DNA of 64,000 bases from Datisca glomerata (GCA_003255025.1 QANY01002375.1:1116001-1180000); one strand, 5' to 3'; counted from the first letter of the stretch, positions 36,746-48,625 are shown. The notes: generated by a model from the sequence alone, not told the origin. A program made the numbers and translations.

Positions 36746-38603
36746 CACTACAAGAGAAAAATGCTACGATTTTGGCCAAACAAATGCTATCATAGCGTTT
36801 CCTAAACTGTGATATTAATCAACATTATTAAAAGTCAGAACCTATGATAGCGTTTTTTAAACGTTATGGCAGCCCTACCATAACATTTTTAAACACTATG
36901 ATATCTCTACCATTGCATTTTTAAATGTTGTGATGAGTTTCTTATAGTATTTTTTATCTCTTTGATAGCATTTTTTGAAAGCTTAAAAGACCTTTGATAG
37001 TATTAATTTCATGCTATAAAATGTAATGAAACACGTTGTTACATTTTTCATAACGTTTTGTTAATGTTATGAAATACCTTTGATAATCTTTTTTGTTACT
37101 TATTCTTGCAATTGTACAAATATAAAAATAATTAACTTCATGATAATATAACAAAATAACAAAATTATATCATTTTATTTAATTACTCAAAATTATTACA
37201 TATTATTCCACTAGAAATCATATCTCAAAATGACAATTACATATTAATTTTTTCATAGAGTAAGCAAAAGTAATATATCCTAAGAAAAAAATAAAAACTA
37301 GTATAATAAGTTCACATCTAAATAAATCTTATAACCACATCGCTTAAGTTACATAGATCTAGGATCATTGACCATAGGAGGAGGGGAAAGTGGTATTCTT
37401 CCAAGTAGTGAAGCTTCATGAACCGTTACGTTTTTTGCTGTAGGAGCACCTTGTGACTTGCTTGCTTCTGTTGAGATTATTTTGATTATTGAACTTTTGT
37501 AAGAAATAAGACCGTTGGACCTCCGTAGGAAATAAATTCAACATTAGGTAGAAGTATGAATAACTCTCTTGTACAAAGATGTCTAAATGCTTTGGATTAC
37601 CCCATTCCCTCGGCAACGCATATAAACATAGCTATTTCTAATCCTTAATACATAAAAAAGTTTTGATTGAGATCTGCGATGACAATATTTTCCGTTCTTC
37701 TTTTTCCCGACTGCATATTTAAGTCCAAGATATTATGCCTCATAGAAAAAAGAAGGCACTACATGTTCTCAGCATAAGCCAAAATAAAAGAAATTATAAT
37801 AAGAATTTGCATTCCCACATGTACAAGAAAGGAAGAGCAGGATGATAGGGTAAATAAAAGTCTACGTGCATGACTAACCTTTTGATTGATCTTCACATGT
37901 GACTTGCTTGCTTATATTGATTTTATTTTGAAGTATAATTGCAACTACATTTTTTTAAAACAATCCAGGAAAATAAGGAATTCATTTATACAAACCGAAT
38001 CTAGAAAAAAGTGTAGAAAAATATACTATTCAGTATAATATGACCAAATTGAAATAGTAAAAAAAAACCTATGATGCCTTTCCATGTGAACATAGAAATC
38101 TAAAAACGCCATTTTGACTTTTAATCTAAAAATACTATTCCAACTTCTAATCTAAAAAAGCATAATATGGTTCCCTCTTTGTTTTACTATAAGTCTCACA
38201 AATCAGAAAAGAAAGCACACTGACAACACCGAATTGAACAAAGTTCAGGACTCTAGCTCACTTCGAACAATCACTAGCCAAGACATGATGTAAATCAACC
38301 CCCATAAAGTCCATCTCATGTCAACAACACCTAACCTGCAGAACACATGTTGTAGAAAACTAATTATAATGACGATGAACAAGTCATTATAAGAGAGAGA
38401 CAACAAATAACATAGGAAAATTGAAGATCTGTCAACAACAAACAAATTACAGATTATTAAAATTAATTATCAGGGAAAGACCCAAAATAACACAAAAAAT
38501 TGATGTGCAAATGAAAGAAATCATTAAATAGATGCAATCACAAAACAAATGGATGTTGATGACCAATCCCAACATGACTTCTGCAAACACCTCTACGTAA
38601 AGA

Positions 38604-39774
38604 TCATAGTTGTTAAAATCGTGATCCGGATCGTAGAGTCGTACGATCCTATAATTTCAAAATGATCCAGATCGAGTATAGAGTGAGGATTAAATGGGAT
38701 CCTGGTAGGATTGGAACATGATCAATAGGATCACACCGATCTTACCCATATCTTAATTTGGGTAGTTTTATTGGGTGAACATCAAGAATAGGCCATTTTA
38801 AGGGGAAAAAATTAAAAAATATCCCAAGATGAAACAAAAAAATAGCCATCCAAATTGAAAACAAAACAAAAAAATTCGCGCAAAAAACCGTCACCTACGA
38901 GCGCCAACGAGATTTTAAATTTTTATCCATAAAGTTTATATAATATATATTGTATATATAAAATATTCTATAAAATTATACAAGTATATATTATATAAAT
39001 TATCAAAATCTTGAGCTATGGAGCGTGGTGCGAAAACTTCCTTTTGCGTGGGAGTCCATTTTTTTCAAAAATCGTGCAAGAAGACTAGTTTTATATTTTA
39101 TTCTTGTTGCCATTTTTATGAATTTTCTTAGAAATTGACTATTTATTAATATAACATATTTTAGTTTTAGTTTTATCAAATGCTGTTAAAGGACTGGTTG
39201 TTGAAGTCCACTTCCTAAGCCTCCCTAAGTCCAATTCATGTAATTAAAGTCCACCTCCTAGTTAATATGTTGTCATAGATCAAAATTATTAAATCTTTGT
39301 AATATTCTATGGACTTTGACTCATATTTTCTCACACAAATCTTTGAATTTATAAAATTTTATTTGTATGTTTATGATATTAAGAGTAAAGTGATTTTCGT
39401 ATAAACATTTTTGTGAAAATTTAATTTTATAATTTCAATTTTGAGAAACTTAAGAAACTAAAATTGAATCATCTTTGTTACTGTATTCATTAGAATGCTT
39501 GAGTGAGGAAATTATTTTGAGCAACTTAAAAAATTATATGTTTAGAATCAAGCTTGAGTTGACTATTTTGAGACGTTATATATTTTATTCTTTTACAAAG
39601 TAGAGCAAAACTTTAGTTAGAAATAGTTAATTTATTTTTTTAAGGATTATTATTTTTTAATATTAAAATTATTAACATTTAGTAGGATTTTACGATTCTT
39701 GATCCGATCCAATGATCTGATTTGGAAGACCCTTCCACAAATCCGAGTAAAAAATACTATCCTGACAACCATAG
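38604..39774. mobile_element. nested 1.17 kb element with short inverted ends
   Basis: The left end TCATAGTTGTTAAAATCGTGATCC and the reverse complement of the right end CTATGGTTGTCAGGATAG are similar, and TAAAGA occurs directly outside both ends (38598-38603 and 39775-39780), fitting a 6-bp target duplication. Further inside, gatcc-rich strings near each end (38630-38740 and 39690-39730) are also inversely related. I see no reading frame with known motifs, so this would be a non-autonomous element of unknown superfamily. Confidence 0.55.
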
Positions 39775-40189
39775 TAAAGAGAATTTCGGATTGAAACAGA
39801 TTGTTCAAAACAACGAACTAGAAAAAAAAACTCATTGTCTGCATTGCCATGACTAAACTCATCTCTGTTGGTAAATAAGTAGGTAATTTATTTGGTAATT
39901 CTTAAGCTAAATTGAGAAAATATTTGATATTACCAACAGAAAAGCTAGACATCAAAGCACCAATGGAACAGAGGAAAAACATTTCAACAACAAACATCTA
40001 AGCTTTCAAAATCATCTAGCAAACTTTTGTTGATTTCTCCAGCTTCTCTAGCTCTGCCCTGCTGGAAAACAAGTAGGAACGTAATGGTAAACAGAGAATG
40101 TGAGCTCTTGACCACGGTGACCTTTACCTGCAAAGCACGTGGTCAAAGTGATTACGGTTCATTAAGATGTGTAAATGCTACAGGTCACA

Positions 40190-40340
40190 ATGAAGAACCT
40201 ACTAACTTTGTTGCACTTTTTGCTTTCCTATTCTTTTCATCTTTGACACTGTTATTGCCGAGAGAAGCCCTGTTGGTTAACGATGTTGAGCTCGGAACAT
40301 GATTTCTGAGTTCCTTTTGCTGCTTCAGAAATGTTCAAAT
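40190..40340 (-). pseudogene. possible captured exon of an unidentified gene
   Basis: On the minus strand a frame reads KELRNHVPSSTSLTNRA then KDEKNRKAKSATKLVGSSL and stops, a Lys/Ser-rich low-complexity C-terminus of the kind found in real proteins. It lies in the CACTA element, in the same orientation as the kinesin fragment. I do not recognise the family; it could be chance. Confidence 0.25.
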
Positions 40341-41105
40341 TCAATTATCCACTTGTATATTGAACTATGGTATAATAAGGTCTTCCAAAGTAATAGAACA
40401 ACTCTTTTAATTTCTGATTAATAAGTTCCTAAGATCTTAGTCTTCCACTGTAATACAAAATAGTCAAGTCTGAAGCAACAAAATTAAGAATACAACACCC
40501 ACATGCCACAAGCTAGTATTCTTTGTATAAATTATCAAGTACTCCAAACGTATGAGTTGCAATCATTAAAAATGGTATAGTCCATCTGAGATAGGATGAA
40601 TTTATCCAAGAATTTAATATATGCTCCCTTACAGTTAAACCATCACATAACTCTTTGTAGGCATGTATGACCATGGAGTACCAAATATGACATCCTGGTG
40701 GTCCAGTAGATATAAGCGGACCAACAAATGAACAAATGCATATTATTTGATATATGTTGCCACTTTTCACTTACTTTATCGATATAAAAAGCGAGTGGTA
40801 TTATTTTCAGTAGAGGTAGTACACAATAAGAAAGAAGAGGGAAAAAACAAACCTATTGTAGAATTCCTTCACTTTAAAAATGAGATTAAACATCACATCC
40901 CTAACCAATGTATATATAACTCCATATCCAGCTGCCCATCAAAATTTACGAATTTAGACCTTCTTTTCTACCCCAATCATAACAAGCACTGAGCACCAAG
41001 CAAAAGCCTAAATGATCAAAGAAATCACCTGTGAAATAATTTGACTAGATCAAATATCTTCGAAGATACACCATTAAACATGTAAACAAAAACTGTACCA
41101 CCCAC

Positions 41106-41208
41106 CCTTGACTCTGAGCAGCTTCACTCAACTTCTCAATTACAGTCCCTAGAGTCATAAGGATTTTATTAATGTGGGTACCCTCCTTGAGTTGGACGCC
41201 TTCAAAAT
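41106..41208 (-). pseudogene. captured kinesin motor-domain exon
   Basis: The minus strand reads FEGVQLKEGTHINKILMTLG then TVIEKLSEAAQSQG. This is the motor-domain stretch after the switch II DLAGSE motif in plant kinesins, closest in my memory to the CENP-E-like kinesin-7 group, where the text is KEGxHINKSLMTLGTVI; here the Ser of INKSL is Ile. The piece is bounded by an acceptor-like ...gttgtgatag (just above 41208) and a donor-like caagg|gtgggt (below 41106), so a single genomic exon with introns seems to have been taken. The neighbouring motor exons were not found. It lies downstream, in the same sense, of the CT-rich leader of the CACTA element. It cannot encode a motor. Confidence 0.75.
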
Positions 41209-41329
41209 CTATCACAACAGTTGAAAACAAAATTTCATAAATAAGTTCAACACATAAAAATTGAACCGAAATAAACCACGTGAGTCGAAATTACCTTTGA
41301 ATCTTGCAAAAGTTATTATATATAGATGG

Positions 41330-42150
41330 AAAGAGATAGAGAGATACAAAGAGATAGAATGAGGTTGACACAAATGCTAGAAAGAGAGAATGGGAGAGAG
41401 AGAGTGAGAGAGAGATGGATGAAGACCTAGGTAGAGGGAGCAATGCATATGGAATCGATGGCTCCTTCAGATGATGTCAGCTACAATTAATTACTGATTC
41501 CAGGTACCGATTTCCTCCATTTGGAGATCTCAGCTATGGATGATTTGAAGATTATCTACATAGAGATTAAGAGTGGACAACGTAAACCACCAATGAAAAC
41601 AATCAGACATAACATTCCACAAGAACCAGAAATTAAAATCTTCCAGGTGTGAACCACCAATGAAAACAAACAAACAAAGATTAACAAAATGAAGACAATA
41701 TAAATTACTTGCTTATTTTGCAACAGATCATCTCAATAAAACAAACTACATTTTAAAAGCCCGTCATAGGAAATTAAAGCATAACACAGAATTTGGGGTT
41801 TACCTCAGAGAAGCTGGGATTGGGAGGAGTTCGTGCTGTAAACAAAAACCATAGAGCTTAGAAAGAGAGATGAGATAAAGCGCTTCGAGAGAGAGAGCCA
41901 TCAGCGAGACAGATATGTGCAGAGCTAAGAGAGGTAGCTATGTAAGAGAGTTCAGAGAAAGAGCTACGGGAGAGAATCTATAATAGAGATTTGAAAAAGA
42001 GAGCTGCAAGAGAGGCATGCAAGAAAGAGCTGAGAGAGAGCTTTACCTCACGAAGAGAAAACTCTATGAGCTTCATCGCAGAGAGAGCTCTCTATGAGCT
42101 TTGTCGCCGAAAGAGTGAGGGTTGAAGAGAGAGGCGCTGCGAGAGATTGA
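41330..42150 (-). promoter_or_regulatory. CT-rich leader/promoter-like region of the CACTA element
   Basis: On the minus strand this is a long CTCTCT-rich tract resembling a plant 5' UTR, and at 41810 it contains a good donor (cttctctgag|gtaaacccc). Transcription from it would run into the kinesin exon. The second CACTA end in this window shows the same layout. Confidence 0.45.
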
Positions 42151-42301
42151 TTTTTGTTCATTTTCTTTTAGTTTAATTAGGTGTGTTTGAGATTTTCATT
42201 CCCCTCCATTTACCCCACACAAAAAGTGTACTTTTCATTTCATTTTAGTATAAAACACGGTCCTTGAGTGCTATTAAAGCACTTTTCTTTGCGTTTTAGT
42301 G

Positions 42302-42737
42302 TAAGATGATCCATAAATTAATTAATTTATAAAACAATAAAAACAAAATTCCTCATGGGTGTGGGTCGAAACCCACAGCTTGACCCATTGTTTACAAGTC
42401 AACCAATGACCCGTGAACATGTCAACACTAGGGTTTTCTTCTACTAAGGCTTCCCTTGACAGTCGCGGCCAAGCCGTGGTTTCTCATACTCTCCCTACCG
42501 GCGTGGCCGTCTGGTGGTTCAAAAACCAAATGAAATCTTAATTATTAGCCAAAAAATTGTTCTTAAATCTTAATCCAAGAACATCAATAAAAAACCATCG
42601 AAATGAAAGACCATTCTCAAATCTAATAATTTTAGCATATAATTATTAAGTTCAAGAATACTGAAAAATAGACATACAAATGTGTATGATCATGGATCTA
42701 AACTTAAAAACCGATTCTCAATGATTCAACATTATTT
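42302..42737 (-). other. copia leader, 5' half, on the far side of the CACTA element
   Basis: Minus-strand untranslated leader of the copia element. Its part 42304-42475 (gatccataaattaatt ... gcggccaagccgt) repeats 36530-36745 on the other side of the CACTA, with roughly one difference in five bases. Confidence 0.7.
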
Positions 42738-42750
42738 GCTCTGATACTAC
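42738..42750 (-). other. primer binding site of the copia element (tRNA-Met type)
   Basis: gctctgatacta on the plus strand is TAGTATCAGAGC on the minus strand, one base from the plant consensus TGGTATCAGAGC complementary to initiator tRNA-Met. Confidence 0.75.
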
Positions 42751-42752
42751 TT

Positions 42753-43241
42753 ATTAGATTCAAAATCATTTTTGGTATAAGCCGTATCTCAAAACTCCAA
42801 GAACTCATGTTGAACACACAAAAAATCAAATAACTAATTGAGCGGAAGCATACCTCAATCTATGACGATAGATTATTATTTAGAGTCGAGTGGTTGACCT
42901 TACAGATCTACACGATTCTCTATCAGAGAGTCCCCTTTAATTAAACGAACTCTATTTTTTTCTAACAATGAGATATTTTAGAGAATAGAATGGTTTTCTT
43001 TAATTATGTGACGTAGGGACCATAACCACTTATATTGAAATAACATATCTATTATCGTTTGCTGTTTCTATTTTAACCATCATAAAAATAGAAATTATCC
43101 TAAAGTCTCTACACATCAAAATGTCCACATCTTATCAGATACATTAAAACTCAAAATATCAACTTTAGTTGATCACTTTTAATTGAGTTTAATTTTATTT
43201 GACAGTCTGCAACACATAATTATTTACATATAAGTTCAACA
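42753..43241 (-). repeat. 5' LTR of the minus-strand copia element
   Basis: Bounded by the primer site on one side and by TGTTGAACTTATATG (minus-strand LTR start, at 43241) on the other. About 490 bases. The partner LTR is lost. The LTR cuts into sequence that looks like an intron of the U-box gene. Confidence 0.6.
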
Positions 43242-43511
43242 TTGGATTAATGATCAAACATGAAAGACTTTTGTAGATCCTTTGATTCCAATTTCTTCGT
43301 TTTCCATCTTGTTTTCGAAATTTCAGTACATGGAGGGAAAGGTTGGAGAGAGAAAAAAAAGGGTTGAAATTTTCATGATTGGCATTGAATTCCATTTCAT
43401 TTTCTTCTTGCTATAGTATGGATACAGCTTGCTGCTTCGCAAAACACTAATATATTATTACAATGTCATTAATGGACATGATAGTGATGTTTCTGTTTCT
43501 TCTATTTGCAG

Positions 43512-43872
43512 AATTGGTTGCCTCTCATATTAAAAATGGTGAAGGCGTTAAAACCATTGTATCATTCCTTGAACACACAGAAGTTGAAAATAGAATAGAG
43601 TTTGTGCATTTAAGGTAACAAGAGTACTCTCAGAAATATTCAGTGAAGATCTAGTGAGCGAGCGAAGACTCTCTGACAAACTCACGTTGTTTAGAGACAA
43701 GATATTAGACAACCAATCTACAGATGAAGTGAAAACAATATTTTCTGCAGATTTTGTGAACTGGGTTATTGTTACTATGGAGAACCAGAGCCATGATGGA
43801 AGAGTTTTAATACCGAAATCAAGTATGCTAGAAGGCCTTCTTGGTCTCGTATTTCACTTTACAAGAAGCCTC
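43512..43872 (+). pseudogene. U-box/ARM-repeat E3 ligase-like exon, first part
   Basis: The exon starts after a good acceptor (ctgtttcttctatttgcag). It reads GEGVKTIVSFLEHTEVENRI, then with one base missing near 43615 VLSEIFSEDLVSERRLSDKL and ILDNQSTDEVKTIFSADFVNW, then SSMLEGLLGLVFHFTRSL. This matches the C-terminal ARM-repeat region of plant U-box proteins of the PUB42/43/44 (SAUL1-like) group, E3 ubiquitin ligases that act in immunity and senescence. All upstream exons, including the U-box, are absent; the copia LTR lies 270 bases before the exon. The reading frame runs directly into a retroelement at 43873 and resumes at 48342. Confidence 0.75.
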
Positions 43873-44427
43873 TATTGGTAATTATTTAATTGTGTGTTAC
43901 TAATTAAAAGCAAAAATTTATATTTGGGAGATACAAGATTAATTTTAAATATTTAGCTTTCAGTTTAAAGTTTTTTTTACGAGTTACATACTCTTAAATT
44001 ACTACAACTTAATTTTCTGTTTTAGAAAATTAAAACAATCCATTATTGATTTATTTAAATGTAATAGTTGTTTGCTTATATATAGAAGTTAAGATTTGTT
44101 TTTGTTTTTGAAGAGAACGACATGAGTTTTTAGAAATCTCTCCATTTCTAAAACATTTTCTTTATTCCCTATGCTGGATGTGTGTATGGTTTCGGTGGTT
44201 CATCTACCATGAGTGCACGTGTAGAAGAACATAATTTAGGCTGTTGAATTCTGGAAGCCGGACGCGTAGTAAACCTTGATGCACCGGGATATTTCCATGA
44301 GGGTGCAAAATCAGTTTTAAGGATAGTGACTCGCGACGTCTCAATCTAATCATCTCTAACAATGATTTATTCTTTCCGGGTAATATTTTTTATTGATTCA
44401 CAATAACCTCTATTGTTTTTCTAACAA
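43873..44427 (+). repeat. 5' LTR
   Basis: Starts tattggtaattatttaattg (the canonical TGTTGG changed to TATTGG) and ends tttttctaaca. It matches 47788-48336 along its whole length with scattered differences. No primer site is recognisable after it. Confidence 0.85.
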
Positions 44428-47400
44428 TCTTAAAACCGATTTATGTTATTGTGAATCAATAAAGAAATTTGTTCTTTCATTTTACTGTTGTTTTCTTAAA
44501 TTGTCGATATCATAAATATCATGAACATTAAAACTTGAGTATACTCTATAATTTTTTTTGTGCTCGGTGTTGGTGATAGATTTATTAGCAATTTGCACAA
44601 TCTAATTATGCTTACTTGGTCATCTTGGCATGATTTTGGTTAATGGATAAATACGTCAGTGAAGCAATTTTGTCATATATACTCGCAATCTTAATATTTT
44701 CAAATTTATCATTCATTTTGATTATATGTATAGAGAGTTCAATTGTGATCAAGCAAGTGAGAAATTGATTTATAGCCTATGCCTATACTATATATGATAT
44801 GCTTGGTGATATAATTTTCATATTCAATATATGAATACTTGTGCAATGTAGTATAATGAGTCGGGTCTTGAATTTTTCACTCGGTATGTAAAAAGGTCAT
44901 AGATTATGATTAAATAGATTCAAATGAGTTTGCATTTCATTGTGTTTGATGTCTAGATAACTGATAAACATATATAATAAGAGAATTGAAAACTGCAAAT
45001 TTTGCTTTGATATTGCACTAATTTGAGTTAAGTATTTTCTTCTTGTAGAATTGTTTTTATTTTATTCTGTATTGTCAGTTGTTGTATACGTTGATCAATA
45101 GTCAAAAATGTATTTCTTTCAAGTTTAACTGGTTAGTTTTATTTTCAAGAAAATATTTTATGAGATCAACTTCCATAGCATACGGTTTGTAATGAATTCA
45201 AAAGTAATATCAGAGTTATTAATTATTGTATGCATACCTGAGATATCAATTCTGGTGATATGCATAATAGAAATTAAAAAATGATTGTCTAGAATTATGT
45301 TTTGTGTCATATTTCTAATTAACACAAATGAGACAGCTAAGCAAACACCTTATTTGCAGATAAGCGCTTTTGATATTTTATACTAGATTCTCATATGACT
45401 TTTGAGAACACGTAATTGTTAGCTGGATTTAGATAGTTATTGATCCTCAAGTCAATAATACTAAGTCATTAATTTTGAGTATTATAGAAATTCCATTTGA
45501 ATGAGTTACTTTGTTACCGAAATTGATTTGTGTAATTTTTGTTTTCTCAAAATGAAAATGAAAATTATCAAAAGTTCAGTGAATAGTGTACGCTTTGAAA
45601 TTTAAAGTAAGACTATTGAAGTCTCTATAATCGAAACCGTCTGTGAGGTACAAGTATACAAGTGTGTTAATAGCATTAATTTTTATACATGTATTTATGT
45701 AATTATACATAGCAAGAATGATAGTTGGGCATCGCGCGTTAAGTTCGGGTTTGGATCCTCTCCTGTTTTCAATATAGGAGAGGATTATGTTGCATTTGGA
45801 CTATCCGTTTAGATTTGACTACGGGACCCGAAAAATGATAAGAAAAAATAAAAAAGTTATCAGAATAGTGAAAAATAAAAAAGGGACATATGAGCCGTCC
45901 GTTTTTAGAAAGAGTGGCCTAGATTAAGGGAACAACACACCTCTTGCTCTGTTGTCAGAACAAGAGTTGATCTGTTTCCGTTAAGTTCATAAGCTTCGTT
46001 AACTAGCAGTAATTATATTAATAACAAATGCATGACAAACGGATTTACAGAAAATTCACCAACTGCTAGAATTCCTATTGAAAGTAACTGAACTGTTGCA
46101 ATAATGATCATAAGTGAAAGCAACGGAACTGTGGAAGGCTCAGAGAGGGGCTAAAATGAGATAGCTGGAAATTATTGAATTTTTGAGTTATTATTCATGC
46201 ATGGTCACTTAATATTAAGGTTCATATGTTTGTTCTTTATTTGTTGCCTTACAATTTAGTGCTACTTAAAAGAGGTGAGAGGCTTCAATTTTTTTTGTTG
46301 TGAATATTACATTGGAGCATGAAATTGAGCATTAATTTTGTTATGCTACTATATTGTTTATGTTAGTAGCTTTGAGTATGAGCTACACCATTTTGTGCTA
46401 ACTATTAGTTTATGTTGTAGCTCAATTTCGTGTAGCATATTATGTTGGCAATCATCTCATTGTGTTGATTAAGCATAAGAGCTAGCATTCCCATTGTACA
46501 TTAATTAGAGGCACAGTGGTGCTATGCTGATTGGATTTTTTAATCATATTGATTTGCACATTGATAAATTGAGATCATCTAATTTTAGGAATTGAGATGA
46601 GTATAATTATTATGGAGCTAAAAAAAATTTATGTAGCACTATATATATGTGCAAATACTTTTTATATTATTGAAAATGTGGAGGTTTTCACGATAAATGT
46701 AGATTGTCATGATGATTATTTTTGTATATCCAGAGTTTTGATATCTTTAAGAAATGAATTAAAAGTTAAATGTTCATTAGTTATCAAACTTTGATGAAGA
46801 TATATATTATTTGTGAAATTATCACGTTGATCTTATTGTGTTATCTAAAGTTATGAGAGTTAATGTTCAATTGATTATCAAACTCTGATGAAAAATCTGT
46901 TGTATGTAAATTTGCCTCTAGCAAAGGCTAGAGAGAAGCTAAAAGCTTCAAGTAAAAATATTTGTGGGAGAGATTTATTCCTTCGATTTCTTTGTGATTG
47001 TTTAACTGTAAAAGCTTGAGCTATATAATAAAGTCTAGACATGAGTAGACGTATTTGTCAAATTATATGATTATGTGACAGTTATAATAAAATGTATGAG
47101 TTAACTCTAAATTATGTGATGTCAGAAAATATGATTGATGTTCTGACTAAGAGGGTTAGCTAAAAATGCTAGTAAATTATATACCAATGGGAGAGAACTA
47201 ACCCTATTATTTGAATTAATAGTGATGGCAACCCGACCTATGTGATTGGAGATCCCATGAAGTAGATTTAATGTGTAAGAAAAAATCACTCACTAATTCG
47301 TTTTTGAATACTATTAAAAATTGCTATTTTCTATGATATCTCCATGAGAATAGTAATTAGCGTGACTGTAATGATTGTAAGGTTGAGCTTACACTCTTAA

Positions 47401-47787
47401 TCAATCTATATCTCTTATTGAGTGGTGTATCAATTACAGTATACACTTGATGAAATTGATCTACGTGAGTGTGAAAGTAGGACCGCTTTCTATGAGAGGT
47501 TAGGACTCACTCTCTGAAACACTCATGAGATCCAGATAATGGCGCATGACATATTTGTGCCACCCCGATTTGAAACCAGAAGCTATGGAACTGAATGTGG
47601 GCACCAAGATTATCATTTCTACATAAAAATGTTGGTTCAAGATTTTAGTTCACCGAATTTCTATAGATCGCATCTTGCATACACAAAGTGTAATAGATTC
47701 AAATCTTTTAGACATCTATACTTATACATTCATTTTTTAAAAATATCTAACATGATATTTTTCTTAGTTTGTAACACATGTGGGGAT
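44428..47787. other. interior of the LTR retroelement, no readable gene
   Basis: AT-rich DNA with many short open frames and no recognised domain except the faint RNase H end near 47125. At 45740-45975 it contains two hairpins (ggatcctctcct/aggagaggatt and ctcttg/caagag) and the text gatttgactacgggacccg, which looks like a small nested repeat. Confidence 0.55.
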
Positions 47788-48336
47788 TGTTGGTAACTAA
47801 TTAATTGTGTGTTATAAAGTAAAAGCAAAAATATAAATTTGGGAGTTACAAAGATTAATTTCAAATATTTAATTTTCAATTTTAAGTTTTTTATGAGTTA
47901 CATACTCTTAAACTGCTACAATTTAATTTTCTGTTTTAGAAAATTAAAACAACCCAGTATTGATTTATTTAAACAGAAAAGTTATAGAAGTTAAGATTTT
48001 TTCTTGTTTTTGAAGAGAAAGACGTGAGTTTTTAGTAATCACTCCTATCATTTCTATAATATTTTCTTTATTCCCTATGGTGCTGGATATAGTGTATGAT
48101 TTCGGTGGTTCCTCTACCATGAGTGTAGGTGAAAAAAAAACATAGCTCAGGCTGTTGAATTCTAGAGACTGGACGCGTAATAAACATTGATGCACCATGA
48201 TACTTTTTATGAGGACACATAATCGACTTTAAGGATAATAGCTTGTCACGCCTCAATCTAATTATCTTCAGCAATGATTTATACTTTCCAAATAATATCT
48301 TTTATTGATTCACAATAACCTCAATATTTTCTAACA
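47788..48336 (+). repeat. 3' LTR
   Basis: Starts TGTTGGTAACTAATTAATTG and ends ttttctaaca; direct partner of 43873-44427. The canonical TG...CA ends are intact in this copy. Confidence 0.85.
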
Positions 48337-48341
48337 GACTC

Positions 48342-48625
48342 AATCCACAAACTCTAAGTTCAATAAGAGAGCACAAACTCATGACCATATTTGGCGACCA
48401 ACTCGGTTTTTCTACAAAACCAAGAGTCAGAGGATTAGTTGCACTCAAATTGAAAAACTTAACATAATACGGAAGGTTACTTAATACTACAGATATGGAA
48501 TCACCACCTCCCATGGATTCTGCTCTTCAATGGTCTTCATATGTACTGGAAGAACTTCATCAAACCCTTCGACATGTCCAGTTTATAATGCTCCACGTGT
48601 ATGTGATACACATATTTTTATTTTT
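48342..48625 (+). pseudogene. U-box/ARM-repeat E3 ligase-like exon, second part
   Basis: After the retroelement the same gene continues: NPQTLSSIREHKLMTIFGDQ, LGFSTKPRVRGLVALKLKNL, then a stop, then DMESPPPMD, then in another frame FCSSMVFICTGRTSSNPSTC and PVYNAPRVCDTHIF. This is the next stretch of the PUB44-like ARM region, including the Cys-rich linker. Similarity ends near 48625 and the last ~100 residues of the family are missing. One stop and one frameshift here, plus one frameshift before the insert, mark it as a pseudogene. Confidence 0.75.

Larger units (their letters stand above)
36746..42301. mobile_element. CACTA (En/Spm-type) DNA transposon carrying host gene fragments
   Basis: The left end reads CACTACAAGAGAAAAATGC. 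The right end reads ...TTTTAGTG at 42301, i.e. CACTAAAACGCAAAGAAAAGTGC on the other strand, an imperfect terminal inverted repeat. Subterminal repeats typical of CACTA elements (gatagcgttttttaaacgttatgg and variants) fill 36775-37080 and are weaker at 42180-42300. No convincing transposase is readable; a minus-strand frame at 37616-37416 is only faintly transposase-like. The inside holds a kinesin exon, a nested 1.17 kb element and a GA-rich (CT-rich on the minus strand) leader. The bases on each side (cgt and taa) do not form the usual 3-bp duplication. Confidence 0.75.
43873..48336 (+). mobile_element. copia-like LTR retroelement without readable pol, inserted in the U-box gene
   Basis: Direct LTRs at 43873-44427 and 47788-48336 flank a 3.36 kb interior. 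A polypurine tract (catgtggggattg) precedes the 3' LTR, and near 47125 the text SENMIDVLTKR resembles the end of copia RNase H. No other domain is readable, so this is either a strongly decayed copia or a large non-autonomous derivative. The flanks gcctc (43868-43872) and gactc (48337-48341) are a 5-bp target duplication with one mismatch, lying in the U-box exon. Confidence 0.8.

Noticed and set aside
37416..37616. CACTA transposase fragment on the minus strand
   Set aside because: EVQRSYFLQKFNNQNNLNRSK is only faintly like plant En/Spm transposase text; not enough for a separate call.
40027..40302. 91-residue plus-strand frame with a hydrophobic segment
   Set aside because: No recognisable domain and it overlaps a more protein-like minus-strand reading; treated as a chance frame inside the CACTA element.
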